Source: Gemmobacter aquaticus | GTDB taxonomy: Bacteria > Pseudomonadota > Alphaproteobacteria > Rhodobacterales > Rhodobacteraceae | Reading direction: 5' to 3' | Length of the DNA: 64,000 nucleotides | Assembly (NCBI RefSeq): GCF_007859075.1 | Contig: NZ_VOAK01000011.1 | Coordinates: 1,240,001 to 1,304,000, forward strand | Part shown: positions 27,127 through 34,694 of the stretch, piece after piece | How positions within the stretch are numbered: the stretch's first letter is position 1 | Layout of the letters: the number at the start of each line of letters is the position of its first letter | Notes under the pieces: generated by a model | The model's input: only the letters and a program-made list of their open reading frames with translations | Databases searched by the model: none | Told to the model about the DNA's origin: nothing | Translations under genes and position numbers: made by a program

Positions 27127-28788
27127 CTAGCGCGCTTCCATCCGCGCGACGAGCGCGACGGCAACAAGGCTTACCGCGACCACCATCAGCGCGGCAGGTG
27201 CGGCCTGTCCCAGACGCTCCAGCGAGGCCAACTCCTGCATCCGGGTGGCCAGCGTATTATAGTTGAACGGGCGCAGTAGCAGCGTGGCCGGCAGCTCTTT
27301 CACGCAGTCGACAAAAACCACCAGCAAGGCCATTGCAACGGATCCTCGCATCATGGGCAGATAGACCTCGCGCAGAACAGCGCCTCGACCGCGACCAAGT
27401 GCCCGCGCGGCCAGTGGCAGATTCGGCGAGATACGCCCGAAGGCGGCATCAACCGCCCCCTGCGCAATACCGAAAAAGCGCACGATATAGGCGAGGATGA
27501 TCGCACCGGCCGTCCCGGTGATCAGAAGCCCCGGATCTGTCCCCGTGATCCAGAGGATTGCGTCGGCGACGCGATGATCCAGCGCAGCCATCGGCACAAG
27601 GATACCAAGCGCCAGCACCGCCCCCGGCGCGGCATAACCAATCGCTGTCACCGGCAGGATCCAGCGCGGCATCGCGCGTCCGGCAAGACGCAGGCCATAG
27701 ACCAGCACCAGCGCCGCGCCAACGGTTACGACGGCTGCAATCCCCCCGGACACGAGCGTATTGCCAAGCGCGCGCAACTGGTCCGGCGCGATCCAGGCCT
27801 CAGGGTTGCGCAGGGCATGGCCACCCATCACCGCAACCGGCAACACGAACCCCATGGCAAAGGGCAGTGCGCAAAGGATCGCCGCAAGCGCACCTTGCGC
27901 GCCCGTCAACTGCCGCGGCACCACTGGCCTGTGATGGCGGGCCGAGCCGTGAAAGCGCGCCCGTTTCCGGCCCAGACGTTCGGCCCCCATCAGGGCCACG
28001 ATCAGCACAAGTGAGACACCCGCGATCTGCGCGGCACCACCTGCATTCCCCGCCTCAAGCCAGGTGGTAAAGATGCCAGTGGTCAGGGTCTGGACACCGA
28101 AATGAAAGACGGTGCCATAGTCAGCAACAGTCTCCATCAGGGCAAGCGACACGCCAGCCGCGATTGCGGGCCGGGCAAGCGGCAGCCCGACGCGCCAGAA
28201 CATGCCCCAGGGTCCGGCACCAAGTGCGCGCGCAACCTCATAGGCGCCCCCCGATTGCTCGCGAAATGCCGCCCGCGCCAGCAGGTAGACATAAGGGTAA
28301 AGTGCCGCCGACAGAACCAGAACCGCAGCCCATTCCGAACGAACCTTAGGAAACCAGTAATCCGATGCGCTCTGCCATCCGGTAAGTGCGCGCAAGGTCA
28401 CCTGAACGGCGCCCGAATAGTCGAAGAAATCGACCAGCGCATAGGCCCCGATATATGCAGGTACCGCCATGGGCAGCAAAAGCGCATGCGACAGCCAGCG
28501 CGACCCCGGAAAGCGGTAGAGTGTCACCAGCCAGGCCGCCCCTGTGCCCACCGCCGCCGTCAGCACGGCAACGCCCAGCATCAGCGTCAACGTCGCACGC
28601 AGATAGCGCGGCATGACCGTCGACATCAGATGCGGCCAGATGTTCTCGGTCGGGTTGAAGGCGATCCAGACGACCGAGACGATGGGGGACAGCACAAAGA
28701 GGCCGATCAAAACGGCGGCAACGGTCCATCCGTCGGGCATGTTGGCCCAGATGCGGCTGATGCCCGGGATCTTGCGCTCGGTCTCCAT
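27127..28788 (-). CDS. Fe3+-type ABC transporter permease (FbpB/SfuB-like)
   Basis: A 553-aa inner-membrane protein made of two fused BPD_transp_1 permease halves, about 12 helices, as in ferric-iron permeases FbpB/SfuB. Each half has an EAA-type loop (YEVARALGAGPWGMFWRVGLPLARP and LPLAARALGRGRGAVLREVYLPMMR). C-terminal VFVDCVKELPATLLLRPFNYNTLATR is typical of iron permeases. No binding protein or ATPase gene lies beside it, so partners must be encoded elsewhere. ATG at 28788; the upstream 83 bp separate it from a divergent gene. Confidence 0.88.
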   Translation of the reverse strand: METERKIPGISRIWANMPDGWTVAAVLIGLFVLSPIVSVVWIAFNPTENIWPHLMSTVMPRYLRATLTLMLGVAVLTAAVGTGAAWLVTLYRFPGSRWLSHALLLPMAVPAYIGAYALVDFFDYSGAVQVTLRALTGWQSASDYWFPKVRSEWAAVLVLSAALYPYVYLLARAAFREQSGGAYEVARALGAGPWGMFWRVGLPLARPAIAAGVSLALMETVADYGTVFHFGVQTLTTGIFTTWLEAGNAGGAAQIAGVSLVLIVALMGAERLGRKRARFHGSARHHRPVVPRQLTGAQGALAAILCALPFAMGFVLPVAVMGGHALRNPEAWIAPDQLRALGNTLVSGGIAAVVTVGAALVLVYGLRLAGRAMPRWILPVTAIGYAAPGAVLALGILVPMAALDHRVADAILWITGTDPGLLITGTAGAIILAYIVRFFGIAQGAVDAAFGRISPNLPLAARALGRGRGAVLREVYLPMMRGSVAMALLVVFVDCVKELPATLLLRPFNYNTLATRMQELASLERLGQAAPAALMVVAVSLVAVALVARMEAR

Positions 28789-28871
28789 GCGGCTTGCCTA
28801 GTCGAAAGCGGTTTCCCTGTCCAGAAAACCCCGTATAGTCGCGCCAAACATCAACAGGCTTCCCCTACCCC

Positions 28872-29744
28872 ATGCAGATCGCCTACCACCTCGGCGTGCA
28901 TTGCACCGACGACGACCTTCTGGTGAACACGTTGCATCGCAACGCTGCCGCACTGGCCGAAGCAGGGATCGAGGTTCCCGATCCGAACAGCTACCGCAGC
29001 CTGATCCGGGATGCCGCAGCACGATTAAACGGTCTGCCAGCGACGACCGAGTTTCAGGACGCGCTGCTCGACCACATGCTTGAAAATGACGATCCCGACC
29101 GGCTTGTCCTGTCTTGGGAAAACTTTCTGGCCTTTCCAACCTGGGCCGTGCGCGGCGCCTTCTACCGCTCGGCGGGTGAGCGGATGCGCGCGATCACGGG
29201 CATCTTCCCTGACCATGAGGCGGAATTCTTTCTGGCAGTGCGCAACCCCGCGACGTTCTTGCCCGAGCTCTTCCGCCGCCAGCGTGAAACGAGTTACGAG
29301 GCCTTCATCCGCGGAACCGATCCCGAAGAGCTGCGCTGGTCGGACACATTGCGCGACATCCGCGCGGCGAACCCCGATGTGCCAATCACCGTCTGGGCGG
29401 ACGAGGACAGTCCGCTGGTCTGGCCCGAGGTGCTGCAGGCCGTGGCTGATCTGCCCGAAGGAGTGCAGCTGGACGGGACGAATGATCTGCTCGCATCGCT
29501 GATGACAACGCGCGGTTTGGGGCGGATGACCAGCTACATGAACGCCCGCCCACCAGCCTCCATCCTTGACCGGCGCAGGATCGTGACGGCCTATCTTGAA
29601 CGCTTCGGCAGGCCCGAGGCGCTGGAGGTCAATGTCTCGCTGCCGGGATGGACTGCTGAAATGGTCGCGCGCATGACCGAAAACTACGAGCGCGACCTTG
29701 CCATCATTGCCACCCTGCCCGACGTGACGATGATCGAGGCGTGA
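28872..29744 (+). CDS. Conserved protein, sulfotransferase-like fold with degenerate P-loop
   Basis: A 290-aa cytosolic protein. Its N-terminus (YHLGVHCTDDDLLVNTLHRNAAALAEAGIEVP) has the pattern of P-loop sulfotransferases (start, His-x-Gly, TGTT-type loop, LxxNxxxLxxxGI), but the PAPS-binding Lys/Gly-Thr-Thr residues are replaced by CTDDD. LAVRNPATFLPELF occupies the place of the conserved R-x-P segment. Activity as a sulfotransferase is therefore doubtful. Assignment is by pattern only. It is divergent from the iron permease and convergent with gapR. Confidence 0.6.
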   Translation: MQIAYHLGVHCTDDDLLVNTLHRNAAALAEAGIEVPDPNSYRSLIRDAAARLNGLPATTEFQDALLDHMLENDDPDRLVLSWENFLAFPTWAVRGAFYRSAGERMRAITGIFPDHEAEFFLAVRNPATFLPELFRRQRETSYEAFIRGTDPEELRWSDTLRDIRAANPDVPITVWADEDSPLVWPEVLQAVADLPEGVQLDGTNDLLASLMTTRGLGRMTSYMNARPPASILDRRRIVTAYLERFGRPEALEVNVSLPGWTAEMVARMTENYERDLAIIATLPDVTMIEA

Positions 29745-29746
29745 TT

Positions 29747-29766
29747 GCGCGCCCTCTCGGGCGCGC
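29747..29766. terminator. Bidirectional hairpin between convergent genes
   Basis: GCGCGCCC-TCTC-GGGCGCGC is a perfect 8-bp stem with a 4-nt loop located three bases after the stop of the sulfotransferase-like gene and eight before the end of gapR. Without a T-tract it may act as a roadblock or RNA 3'-end structure for both. Confidence 0.6.
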
Positions 29767-29774
29767 CGGTCGGA

Positions 29775-30029
29775 TCAGACCATGCCAAGCGCCTGCTTGT
29801 ACATCTCGAGGATTGCTTCCTCCTCGGCGATGTCGTCAGCCTTGCGTTTGCGCAGGGCGATGATCTTGCGCATCACCTTGGTGTCATAGCCACGCCCCTT
29901 GGCCTCTGCCATGACCTCTTTCTGCTGTTCGGTGATATCTTTCTTTTCAGCTTCCAGCTGTTCGTACCGTTCGATGAACTGGCGCAGCTCGTCGGCCGTG
30001 ACATTGTAGGGATCGTTCGCGTCGCTCAT
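29775..30029 (-). CDS. gapR: GapR-type nucleoid protein (DUF2312)
   Basis: An 84-aa all-helical protein matching the DUF2312/GapR family: TADELRQFIERYEQLEAEKKDI forms the N-terminal coiled coil and GRGYDTKVMRKIIALRKRK the basic DNA-contacting part. In Caulobacter, GapR binds AT-rich, overtwisted DNA and helps chromosome replication. ATG at 30029 was chosen; in-frame ATG at 30041 is possible. Monocistronic in this context. Confidence 0.92.
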   Translation of the reverse strand: MSDANDPYNVTADELRQFIERYEQLEAEKKDITEQQKEVMAEAKGRGYDTKVMRKIIALRKRKADDIAEEEAILEMYKQALGMV

Positions 30030-30294
30030 CCTTGGCCTCATGTCAGAAGTTTTGCCCTTCCTACCGGGGCACCGGGGGCGGATCAAGGGCGGTATCCCGG
30101 GGCCATTGGCGCGCCTTTTCCGCTCAGGCGGTCAATCCGCCATACCAAAGCGCACTTGCCAGCGCCCCTTGCGATGGGCTACGCCATCATGGGCGGGATC
30201 TTGCCGATCACCGCGCATTTCGGTTGGGCCGGCGATGCCCGACCGGATCAGGGGGCCGACAGAGCCGCCAACGACCAAGGAAGGGCAAAGGGGG

Positions 30295-30510
30295 ATGGAG
30301 TGGATGATCGGACTGGGAGCACTGGTTTCGTTTGCTGGGATCGCCGGGTTGATCTGGTGCGTTCTGCTTGCCTTGCAGGCCCGCAAGACCGCCGCTGACG
30401 AAGACGACATGCGCAGCCGCCTGCAGCGCGTAGTGATCCTGAACATGGCCGCGCTTGGCGTATCGGCGCTTGGACTGATGATCGTGGTCAGCGGTATTCT
30501 GCTTTCGTAA
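30295..30510 (+). CDS. Small two-helix membrane protein, 71 aa
   Basis: The product MEWMIGLGALVSFAGIAGLI... has two hydrophobic segments (about residues 4-26 and 48-69) separated by a charged loop with ARKTAADEDDMRSRLQR. This is a typical small inner-membrane protein; no named family is recognised, though similar proteins are common in the group. ATG at 30295 follows AAGGGCAAAGGGGG. Upstream codons in the same frame are basic and Pro-rich and look non-coding. Confidence 0.75.
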   Translation: MEWMIGLGALVSFAGIAGLIWCVLLALQARKTAADEDDMRSRLQRVVILNMAALGVSALGLMIVVSGILLS

Positions 30511-30523
30511 CGCGCATCGGCGG

Positions 30524-32359
30524 CTAGACGCGATCCAGGTCGGCGAAATGACGGCTGGACGACACCAGATCCACAACCAGCGGGGCCGCTGTCCAGATCT
30601 CCGGCGCCTCCCATGCCCAGACAGCCAGATCGCGCCGCAAGATCAGAAGCCCGCGCTGATCGGCCCAGAACATCGGCCCGCCCTGCCAGCGCGCGAAGCC
30701 GCCACCTGCCACCACAGCAAAATCCACATCTGACGGGCGGGTCACCACGCCTTCCTCGATCATGCGCGCGCCCTCGTTCGCCATGGCTGACAGCACGCGC
30801 GCCGCGATCTTGTCTGATCGCTCGCGTGACACTGCAACCGCCCCCGCACCATCCCCCTGCGGGCCAAGCGGTCCAAGCCCATAGACCGCCAGAACCGCCG
30901 TTATCGCCCCTGCATTCTCACCCGAGGCGAAGAGCCTCTGCGCCGCAGTACGGCCGGCCGCCATGACCCGCGCAGCAACTCCGCCCGGCGCAAGCGTCCG
31001 CAGTGTGGTGCAGCCCAGGTGCCGCGCAAGCGCAAGCGCGACCAGAACCTGCTCTGGCCGGGTTTGCGGCCCGACGGAAATTTCGACAAAGCGACTGCCG
31101 CCCTGTCGGAACCCGACGATATCCCCCTCGCGCCCCGCGGGTAGAAGATCGGCCCACATCGCAAGCCCGATCATGACGCCCGGCGCGGTCATTGCGGCGG
31201 CCTGCGACAACAGGACGGGATCACCCACGATAATCGCGTCGCAGCCGTCCAGAACCTCTGGCGTGGTCGATGAACCGAGCCGCGCCCATTCGGTGTCGCG
31301 CTGGCGTGCAGTCATCCGACCCTGCTGGACAGCCTTTTCCTGCGCCGAGGCGATGCGTTCCAGCGATTGCACCAGTCGCGACGGGTCAGGCTCAACCAGC
31401 AGAACCTCCAGTCCCGCTGCAAGTGCGGGCATCACGATGTCATCGGCAAGCGCGCCCAGCACGCCCAGCCGGTTGAAGGTCGGGGTCCGCATTCCGGAAA
31501 CCTGCTTCGTCTCCGGGAAATGGGCCGCACGTAGTTCAGCGAGGAAGACATGGCGAAGCCCTGCGGCCTGCGATGATCGCGCAAGTTCTGCCGCAGCGGC
31601 GCGTTCAAAATCGAGCCCCATCTCAAAGGGCAGAAGCTGCGCCGCCTCGATACAGTCGATGATACGAGAGGGCGCGGGCAGATGGCCCGATGCCGTGCGC
31701 GCGCGCGCTGCCGAAATGGCCTGTTGGAATGCGCGTCCATCACGGAGGCCGTCGTTCCGGTCACGGGTTGCTGGGTGCGGCTGCGCGGCCAGCGCCGTCG
31801 CAACCTCCAGCGCCGCAGGTTCCAGCGGCGCATCGGTGACATGATCCAGAAGCCCCATCGCGAGCCCCTCGGCCGCCGGGATTGGGCGCCCCGTCAGCAT
31901 CATGCGCAGGGCCTGCTCCGCACCGATCAGCCGTGGCAGCCGCTGCGTCGCCCCGGCGGCGGGGACCAGTCCCAGCGTCACCTCGGGGAAGCCAACCTGC
32001 GCATTGGCCTGTGCGATACGGGCCGTCGCGGCCAGAGCTATGGAAAGGCCGGTGCCAAGGGCAGAGCCATGCAAAGCAACCACGACCGGCTTCGGGCACA
32101 TCTCGATCGACTGGCAGAGCGATTCAACTGCGCCGCAAAGCAGATCAACCTCACCTTCAACAAGCCGGGCATCCATCGGAAAGCTGCGCCCGGCTGAATG
32201 GATCACGATTGCCGCGATATCTTCGCTGGCCGCCTGCGCAAGCTCAGCTTGCAGCGCGCGACACAGCTCGGGCGTCCAGACATTTACGGGTCGCGGGTCG
32301 GGCAAGAGCACGGCCACTGACCCGTGGTTTTCCCGCCGCACCAGATCTGCCCCGCCCAT
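30524..32359 (-). CDS. FadB/FadJ-like enoyl-CoA hydratase/3-hydroxyacyl-CoA dehydrogenase with lost active-site residues
   Basis: A 611-aa protein with the multifunctional beta-oxidation layout: crotonase domain (about 1-185), linker, NAD-binding 3HCDH_N region (about 285-460) and a C-terminal 3HCDH domain. In the crotonase part GSALGTGLSIALA replaces the usual GGGxE, so the first catalytic Glu is Ser, while the second remains (VGFPEVTLG). In the dehydrogenase part the GxGxxG loop reads LGVLGALADD and the HFFxP catalytic-His segment is missing (IGLAMWADLL). It is probably not a standard bifunctional enzyme. AAGGAG precedes the ATG at 32359. No thiolase is adjacent. Confidence 0.8.
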   Translation of the reverse strand: MGGADLVRRENHGSVAVLLPDPRPVNVWTPELCRALQAELAQAASEDIAAIVIHSAGRSFPMDARLVEGEVDLLCGAVESLCQSIEMCPKPVVVALHGSALGTGLSIALAATARIAQANAQVGFPEVTLGLVPAAGATQRLPRLIGAEQALRMMLTGRPIPAAEGLAMGLLDHVTDAPLEPAALEVATALAAQPHPATRDRNDGLRDGRAFQQAISAARARTASGHLPAPSRIIDCIEAAQLLPFEMGLDFERAAAAELARSSQAAGLRHVFLAELRAAHFPETKQVSGMRTPTFNRLGVLGALADDIVMPALAAGLEVLLVEPDPSRLVQSLERIASAQEKAVQQGRMTARQRDTEWARLGSSTTPEVLDGCDAIIVGDPVLLSQAAAMTAPGVMIGLAMWADLLPAGREGDIVGFRQGGSRFVEISVGPQTRPEQVLVALALARHLGCTTLRTLAPGGVAARVMAAGRTAAQRLFASGENAGAITAVLAVYGLGPLGPQGDGAGAVAVSRERSDKIAARVLSAMANEGARMIEEGVVTRPSDVDFAVVAGGGFARWQGGPMFWADQRGLLILRRDLAVWAWEAPEIWTAAPLVVDLVSSSRHFADLDRV

Positions 32360-32500
32360 GCCTGCCGACTCCTTGTTTTCACAAGTAAGAATCGAAACAG
32401 GTGCGTTTGCAATGCGCTTCATGGGGTTAGAGGCCAGAGATTGCACCGGCGCATCGGCGCGCGCGGCATCTGGCCGATCGGTGCGCCCCGATCGGCGCGA

Positions 32501-32695
32501 TCAGACCGGCATATTGTCGAAGCCGGCCTCGATCGCCTCATCCTCGGTTGTACGGCGCGCTTGTGCGGCGACTGCGTCCTGTCCTTCGGCCGGTTCTGCG
32601 TGATGCTTGGCTGGCATCAGACCCATCAGGGCCTGCATCTCGGTAAACAAGGTTTCCAAGGATGCCTGCATATCTGTCTTTTCACGATCGGTCAT
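32501..32695 (-). CDS. Small hypothetical protein, 64 aa
   Basis: An acidic 64-aa product (MTDREKTDMQASLETLFTEMQALMG...) with a predicted N-terminal helix and a Glu/Ala-rich C-terminal half ending FDNMPV. No family is recognised. GGAGG lies nine bases before the ATG at 32695, and it follows the zinc-finger gene by 14 bp, so the two are almost surely co-transcribed. Confidence 0.7.
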   Translation of the reverse strand: MTDREKTDMQASLETLFTEMQALMGLMPAKHHAEPAEGQDAVAAQARRTTEDEAIEAGFDNMPV

Positions 32696-32709
32696 GTCGT
32701 AGTCCTCCC

Positions 32710-33027
32710 TCAGGTTGCGCAGTTGCGGCAGAACGGGGTGTAGGGCAGCACATCCAGACGCGCATCGCCAATCGGGGCGCCGCACTTGGTGCAGAAGCCG
32801 TATTCACCTTCATCAATCCGGTGCAGCGCTGCCTCGATCATGCGAAGCTCTTGCTGGGCCGACAGGCCCATGTGCTCCAGCACCTCATCGCCCTCGCGCT
32901 CGGTCGCGCTTTCCTCCCAGTCACGGGATTGGTGACTGTCGAGTTCAGCCTCGATTCCTTCCATGCGCGCAAGCAACGTTGCGCGGCGATCTTCAAGGGC
33001 GGTCTTGCGTTGGGCGATAGATTTCAT
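32710..33027 (-). CDS. TraR/DksA-family C4 zinc-finger protein
   Basis: A 105-aa protein with a coiled-coil N-terminal part (MKSIAQRKTALEDRRATLLARMEGIEAEL) and a C-terminal zinc finger CTKCGAPI...CRNC. DksA-family proteins enter the RNA polymerase secondary channel and tune initiation; this one is shorter than DksA (about 150 aa) and lacks an obvious DxxDxA tip motif, so its effect may differ. The FNR-like box 54 bp upstream suggests oxygen or nitric-oxide control. Confidence 0.85.
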   Translation of the reverse strand: MKSIAQRKTALEDRRATLLARMEGIEAELDSHQSRDWEESATEREGDEVLEHMGLSAQQELRMIEAALHRIDEGEYGFCTKCGAPIGDARLDVLPYTPFCRNCAT

Positions 33028-33080
33028 TCGTTCCTCCTGTAGCGCAAGAATAGTCATAGGGGTCGATCCGCCGCGCCGCC

Positions 33081-33094
33081 TTGATCAAGGTCAA
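33081..33094. promoter_or_regulatory. FNR/Dnr-type box
   Basis: TTGATCAAGGTCAA matches the FNR/FnrL/Dnr consensus TTGAT-N4-ATCAA with one substitution (GTCAA), a form common in denitrification-type Dnr boxes. It sits 54 bp before the zinc-finger gene and 178 bp before the divergent gene at 33272, so the first is the likelier target. Confidence 0.6.
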
Positions 33095-33271
33095 AGTCGC
33101 GCACACCCTTTCCATGGCGGGCGGAAGGCCGCGCCCAATCCATAGGGTCCTCTTCCCCGATGGCAGTCTGCGCCGCATACCCCCCTTCCGTCCAGTCAAG
33201 GTCGCAGTTAAGGTGCGCCCAACCGCAAAATGCCGCCGGATTGCGCCGGCCCCCGCCCGAAGGTTCTACTG

Positions 33272-33691
33272 ATGGATATCCGCGCCCTTACCCAATCCTA
33301 CGCCGTATCCCCGCAGGTCGCGCCCGAGGATTTTGCCACGATCCGTGCAGCTGGCTTTGTCACCGTAATCAACAATCGCCCCGATGCCGAGATCCCGCCC
33401 CATCTGCATACCGATCCGATGCGGCAAGCGGCCGAGGCCGCGGGGCTGACCTACATCGTGAATCCGGTGATCGGCGGGGCGATCACTGAAGATAACGTGG
33501 CCACGCAACGCCAGACGATCGAACAAAGCCCCGGTCCGGTTTTTGCCTATTGCGCCAGCGGCAACCGCTCGTCGGTGGTCTGGGCGCTTGCTCATGCCGG
33601 CAAGGTTCCGGCCGACGAGTTGATCGGCACCGCCGCACGCTTTGGCTACAGCCTCGAATGGCTGCGCCCCACGCTGGAACAGCAGGACTGA
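33272..33691 (+). CDS. TIGR01244/DUF442-type phosphatase or sulfurtransferase-like protein
   Basis: A 139-aa protein of the beta-lactamase-hydrolase-like (Blh) phosphatase family, DUF442. VINNRPDAEIP near residue 35 and the Cys-loop FAYCASGNRSSVVWAL near 95 give the CxxGxRS active site shared by tyrosine phosphatases and rhodanese-like enzymes. The substrate is unknown; relatives are fused to sulfide-related MBL enzymes. ATG at 33272. Confidence 0.85.
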   Translation: MDIRALTQSYAVSPQVAPEDFATIRAAGFVTVINNRPDAEIPPHLHTDPMRQAAEAAGLTYIVNPVIGGAITEDNVATQRQTIEQSPGPVFAYCASGNRSSVVWALAHAGKVPADELIGTAARFGYSLEWLRPTLEQQD

Positions 33692-33701
33692 TCCAGAGGC
33701 C

Positions 33702-34634
33702 CTAGCTTGCCCGCGCCAATGCGGGCAAAGCCACTGCTGCGTCCGCAGATGCAGCACGCACCTCCTCACATTGGGTGATCCTGACCGCGCGCTGGCCGCC
33801 TTGCTGACCTAGGCGTCCAACGGCTCGTGACACGCCATCAATCCCGAGAATCTCGATCCGGTCCAGCGCAGCCATCGGCAGGGGCAGCAATTGCCCCGCA
33901 CGAAGCCCGTTCAGTTCAGCCAGTGGAAGGCGCAGACGCAAGAGACTGGCCTGCACTTCAGCCCGCGCCGCCAGAACACGGGCCGCCAGTTGCGGGCCGA
34001 AGTCGGTATCTGCGGGGCCGGATGATTGTTCGACCGGATCGTCGGTTTTGGGCTTCCGCCCTCTCCCGTCAGCAGGAAGCGCAAGGACAATGCGCCCCTC
34101 GCGGGCCTGAGCAAGATCGCAGGTCAGGCAGAGCGCCTGATACGCCACATCCTCCAGCATCAGGGCCAGTGGACGCGTATCAACCAGATGCCCGCTGACG
34201 CGAAAGCCATCGACCCAGGTCAGGTCCTCGTGGCAGGCCAATGTATCCTCAAGATCGATCAGCATCGCATCGACCCAATCGGAGACCATAGCCGCATCGG
34301 TACGGGTGGGACGTCGCGGCAAAATGGGGTGCGTGTTGACACAGCCCAGCGTCTGCACCTCGATCAACGCGGCCAGCATCGCCGGACACATCGCCAGCAT
34401 GCCCCCGCTACCGCCCGGCCCCTCCAGCAGCAGGATCAGCGCGCCTTCAGCCGGCATCTCCAGCAGTTCGGCCAGGGTCGCCCTGTCTGATCCGGCGTCG
34501 CCACAGATGATGTCAAGCGAAAGACCCCTCCGCGCGGTACGCGCTACCGACAGCGGAAAAAGCTGCAACGCGCCATGCCTCATCTGCGACGGCGGTCGCG
34601 AAGCGGCAATCTTGCGACGAAGGATTGCGGACAT
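33702..34634 (-). CDS. FliM/FliN (SpoA) domain protein outside any flagellar cluster
   Basis: A 310-aa protein whose C-terminal part (about residues 215-295; LRLRLPLAELNGLRAGQLLPLPMAALDRIEILGI) matches the SpoA surface-presentation domain of FliM/FliN. The N-terminal two thirds do not show the FliM CheC-like GGxG pattern clearly, apart from GPGGSGGMLAMCPAML. No flagellar gene is near. It follows the symporter-kinase by 60 bp on the same strand, so co-transcription is likely. It could be a diverged switch protein or a reused SpoA scaffold. Confidence 0.7.
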   Translation of the reverse strand: MSAILRRKIAASRPPSQMRHGALQLFPLSVARTARRGLSLDIICGDAGSDRATLAELLEMPAEGALILLLEGPGGSGGMLAMCPAMLAALIEVQTLGCVNTHPILPRRPTRTDAAMVSDWVDAMLIDLEDTLACHEDLTWVDGFRVSGHLVDTRPLALMLEDVAYQALCLTCDLAQAREGRIVLALPADGRGRKPKTDDPVEQSSGPADTDFGPQLAARVLAARAEVQASLLRLRLPLAELNGLRAGQLLPLPMAALDRIEILGIDGVSRAVGRLGQQGGQRAVRITQCEEVRAASADAAVALPALARAS

Positions 34635-34694
34635 CCTGGCACCCTTTCTGCGGCCCTGTCCCTTCAGACTGAACCGCCAAGGGTTGAAAAACCG

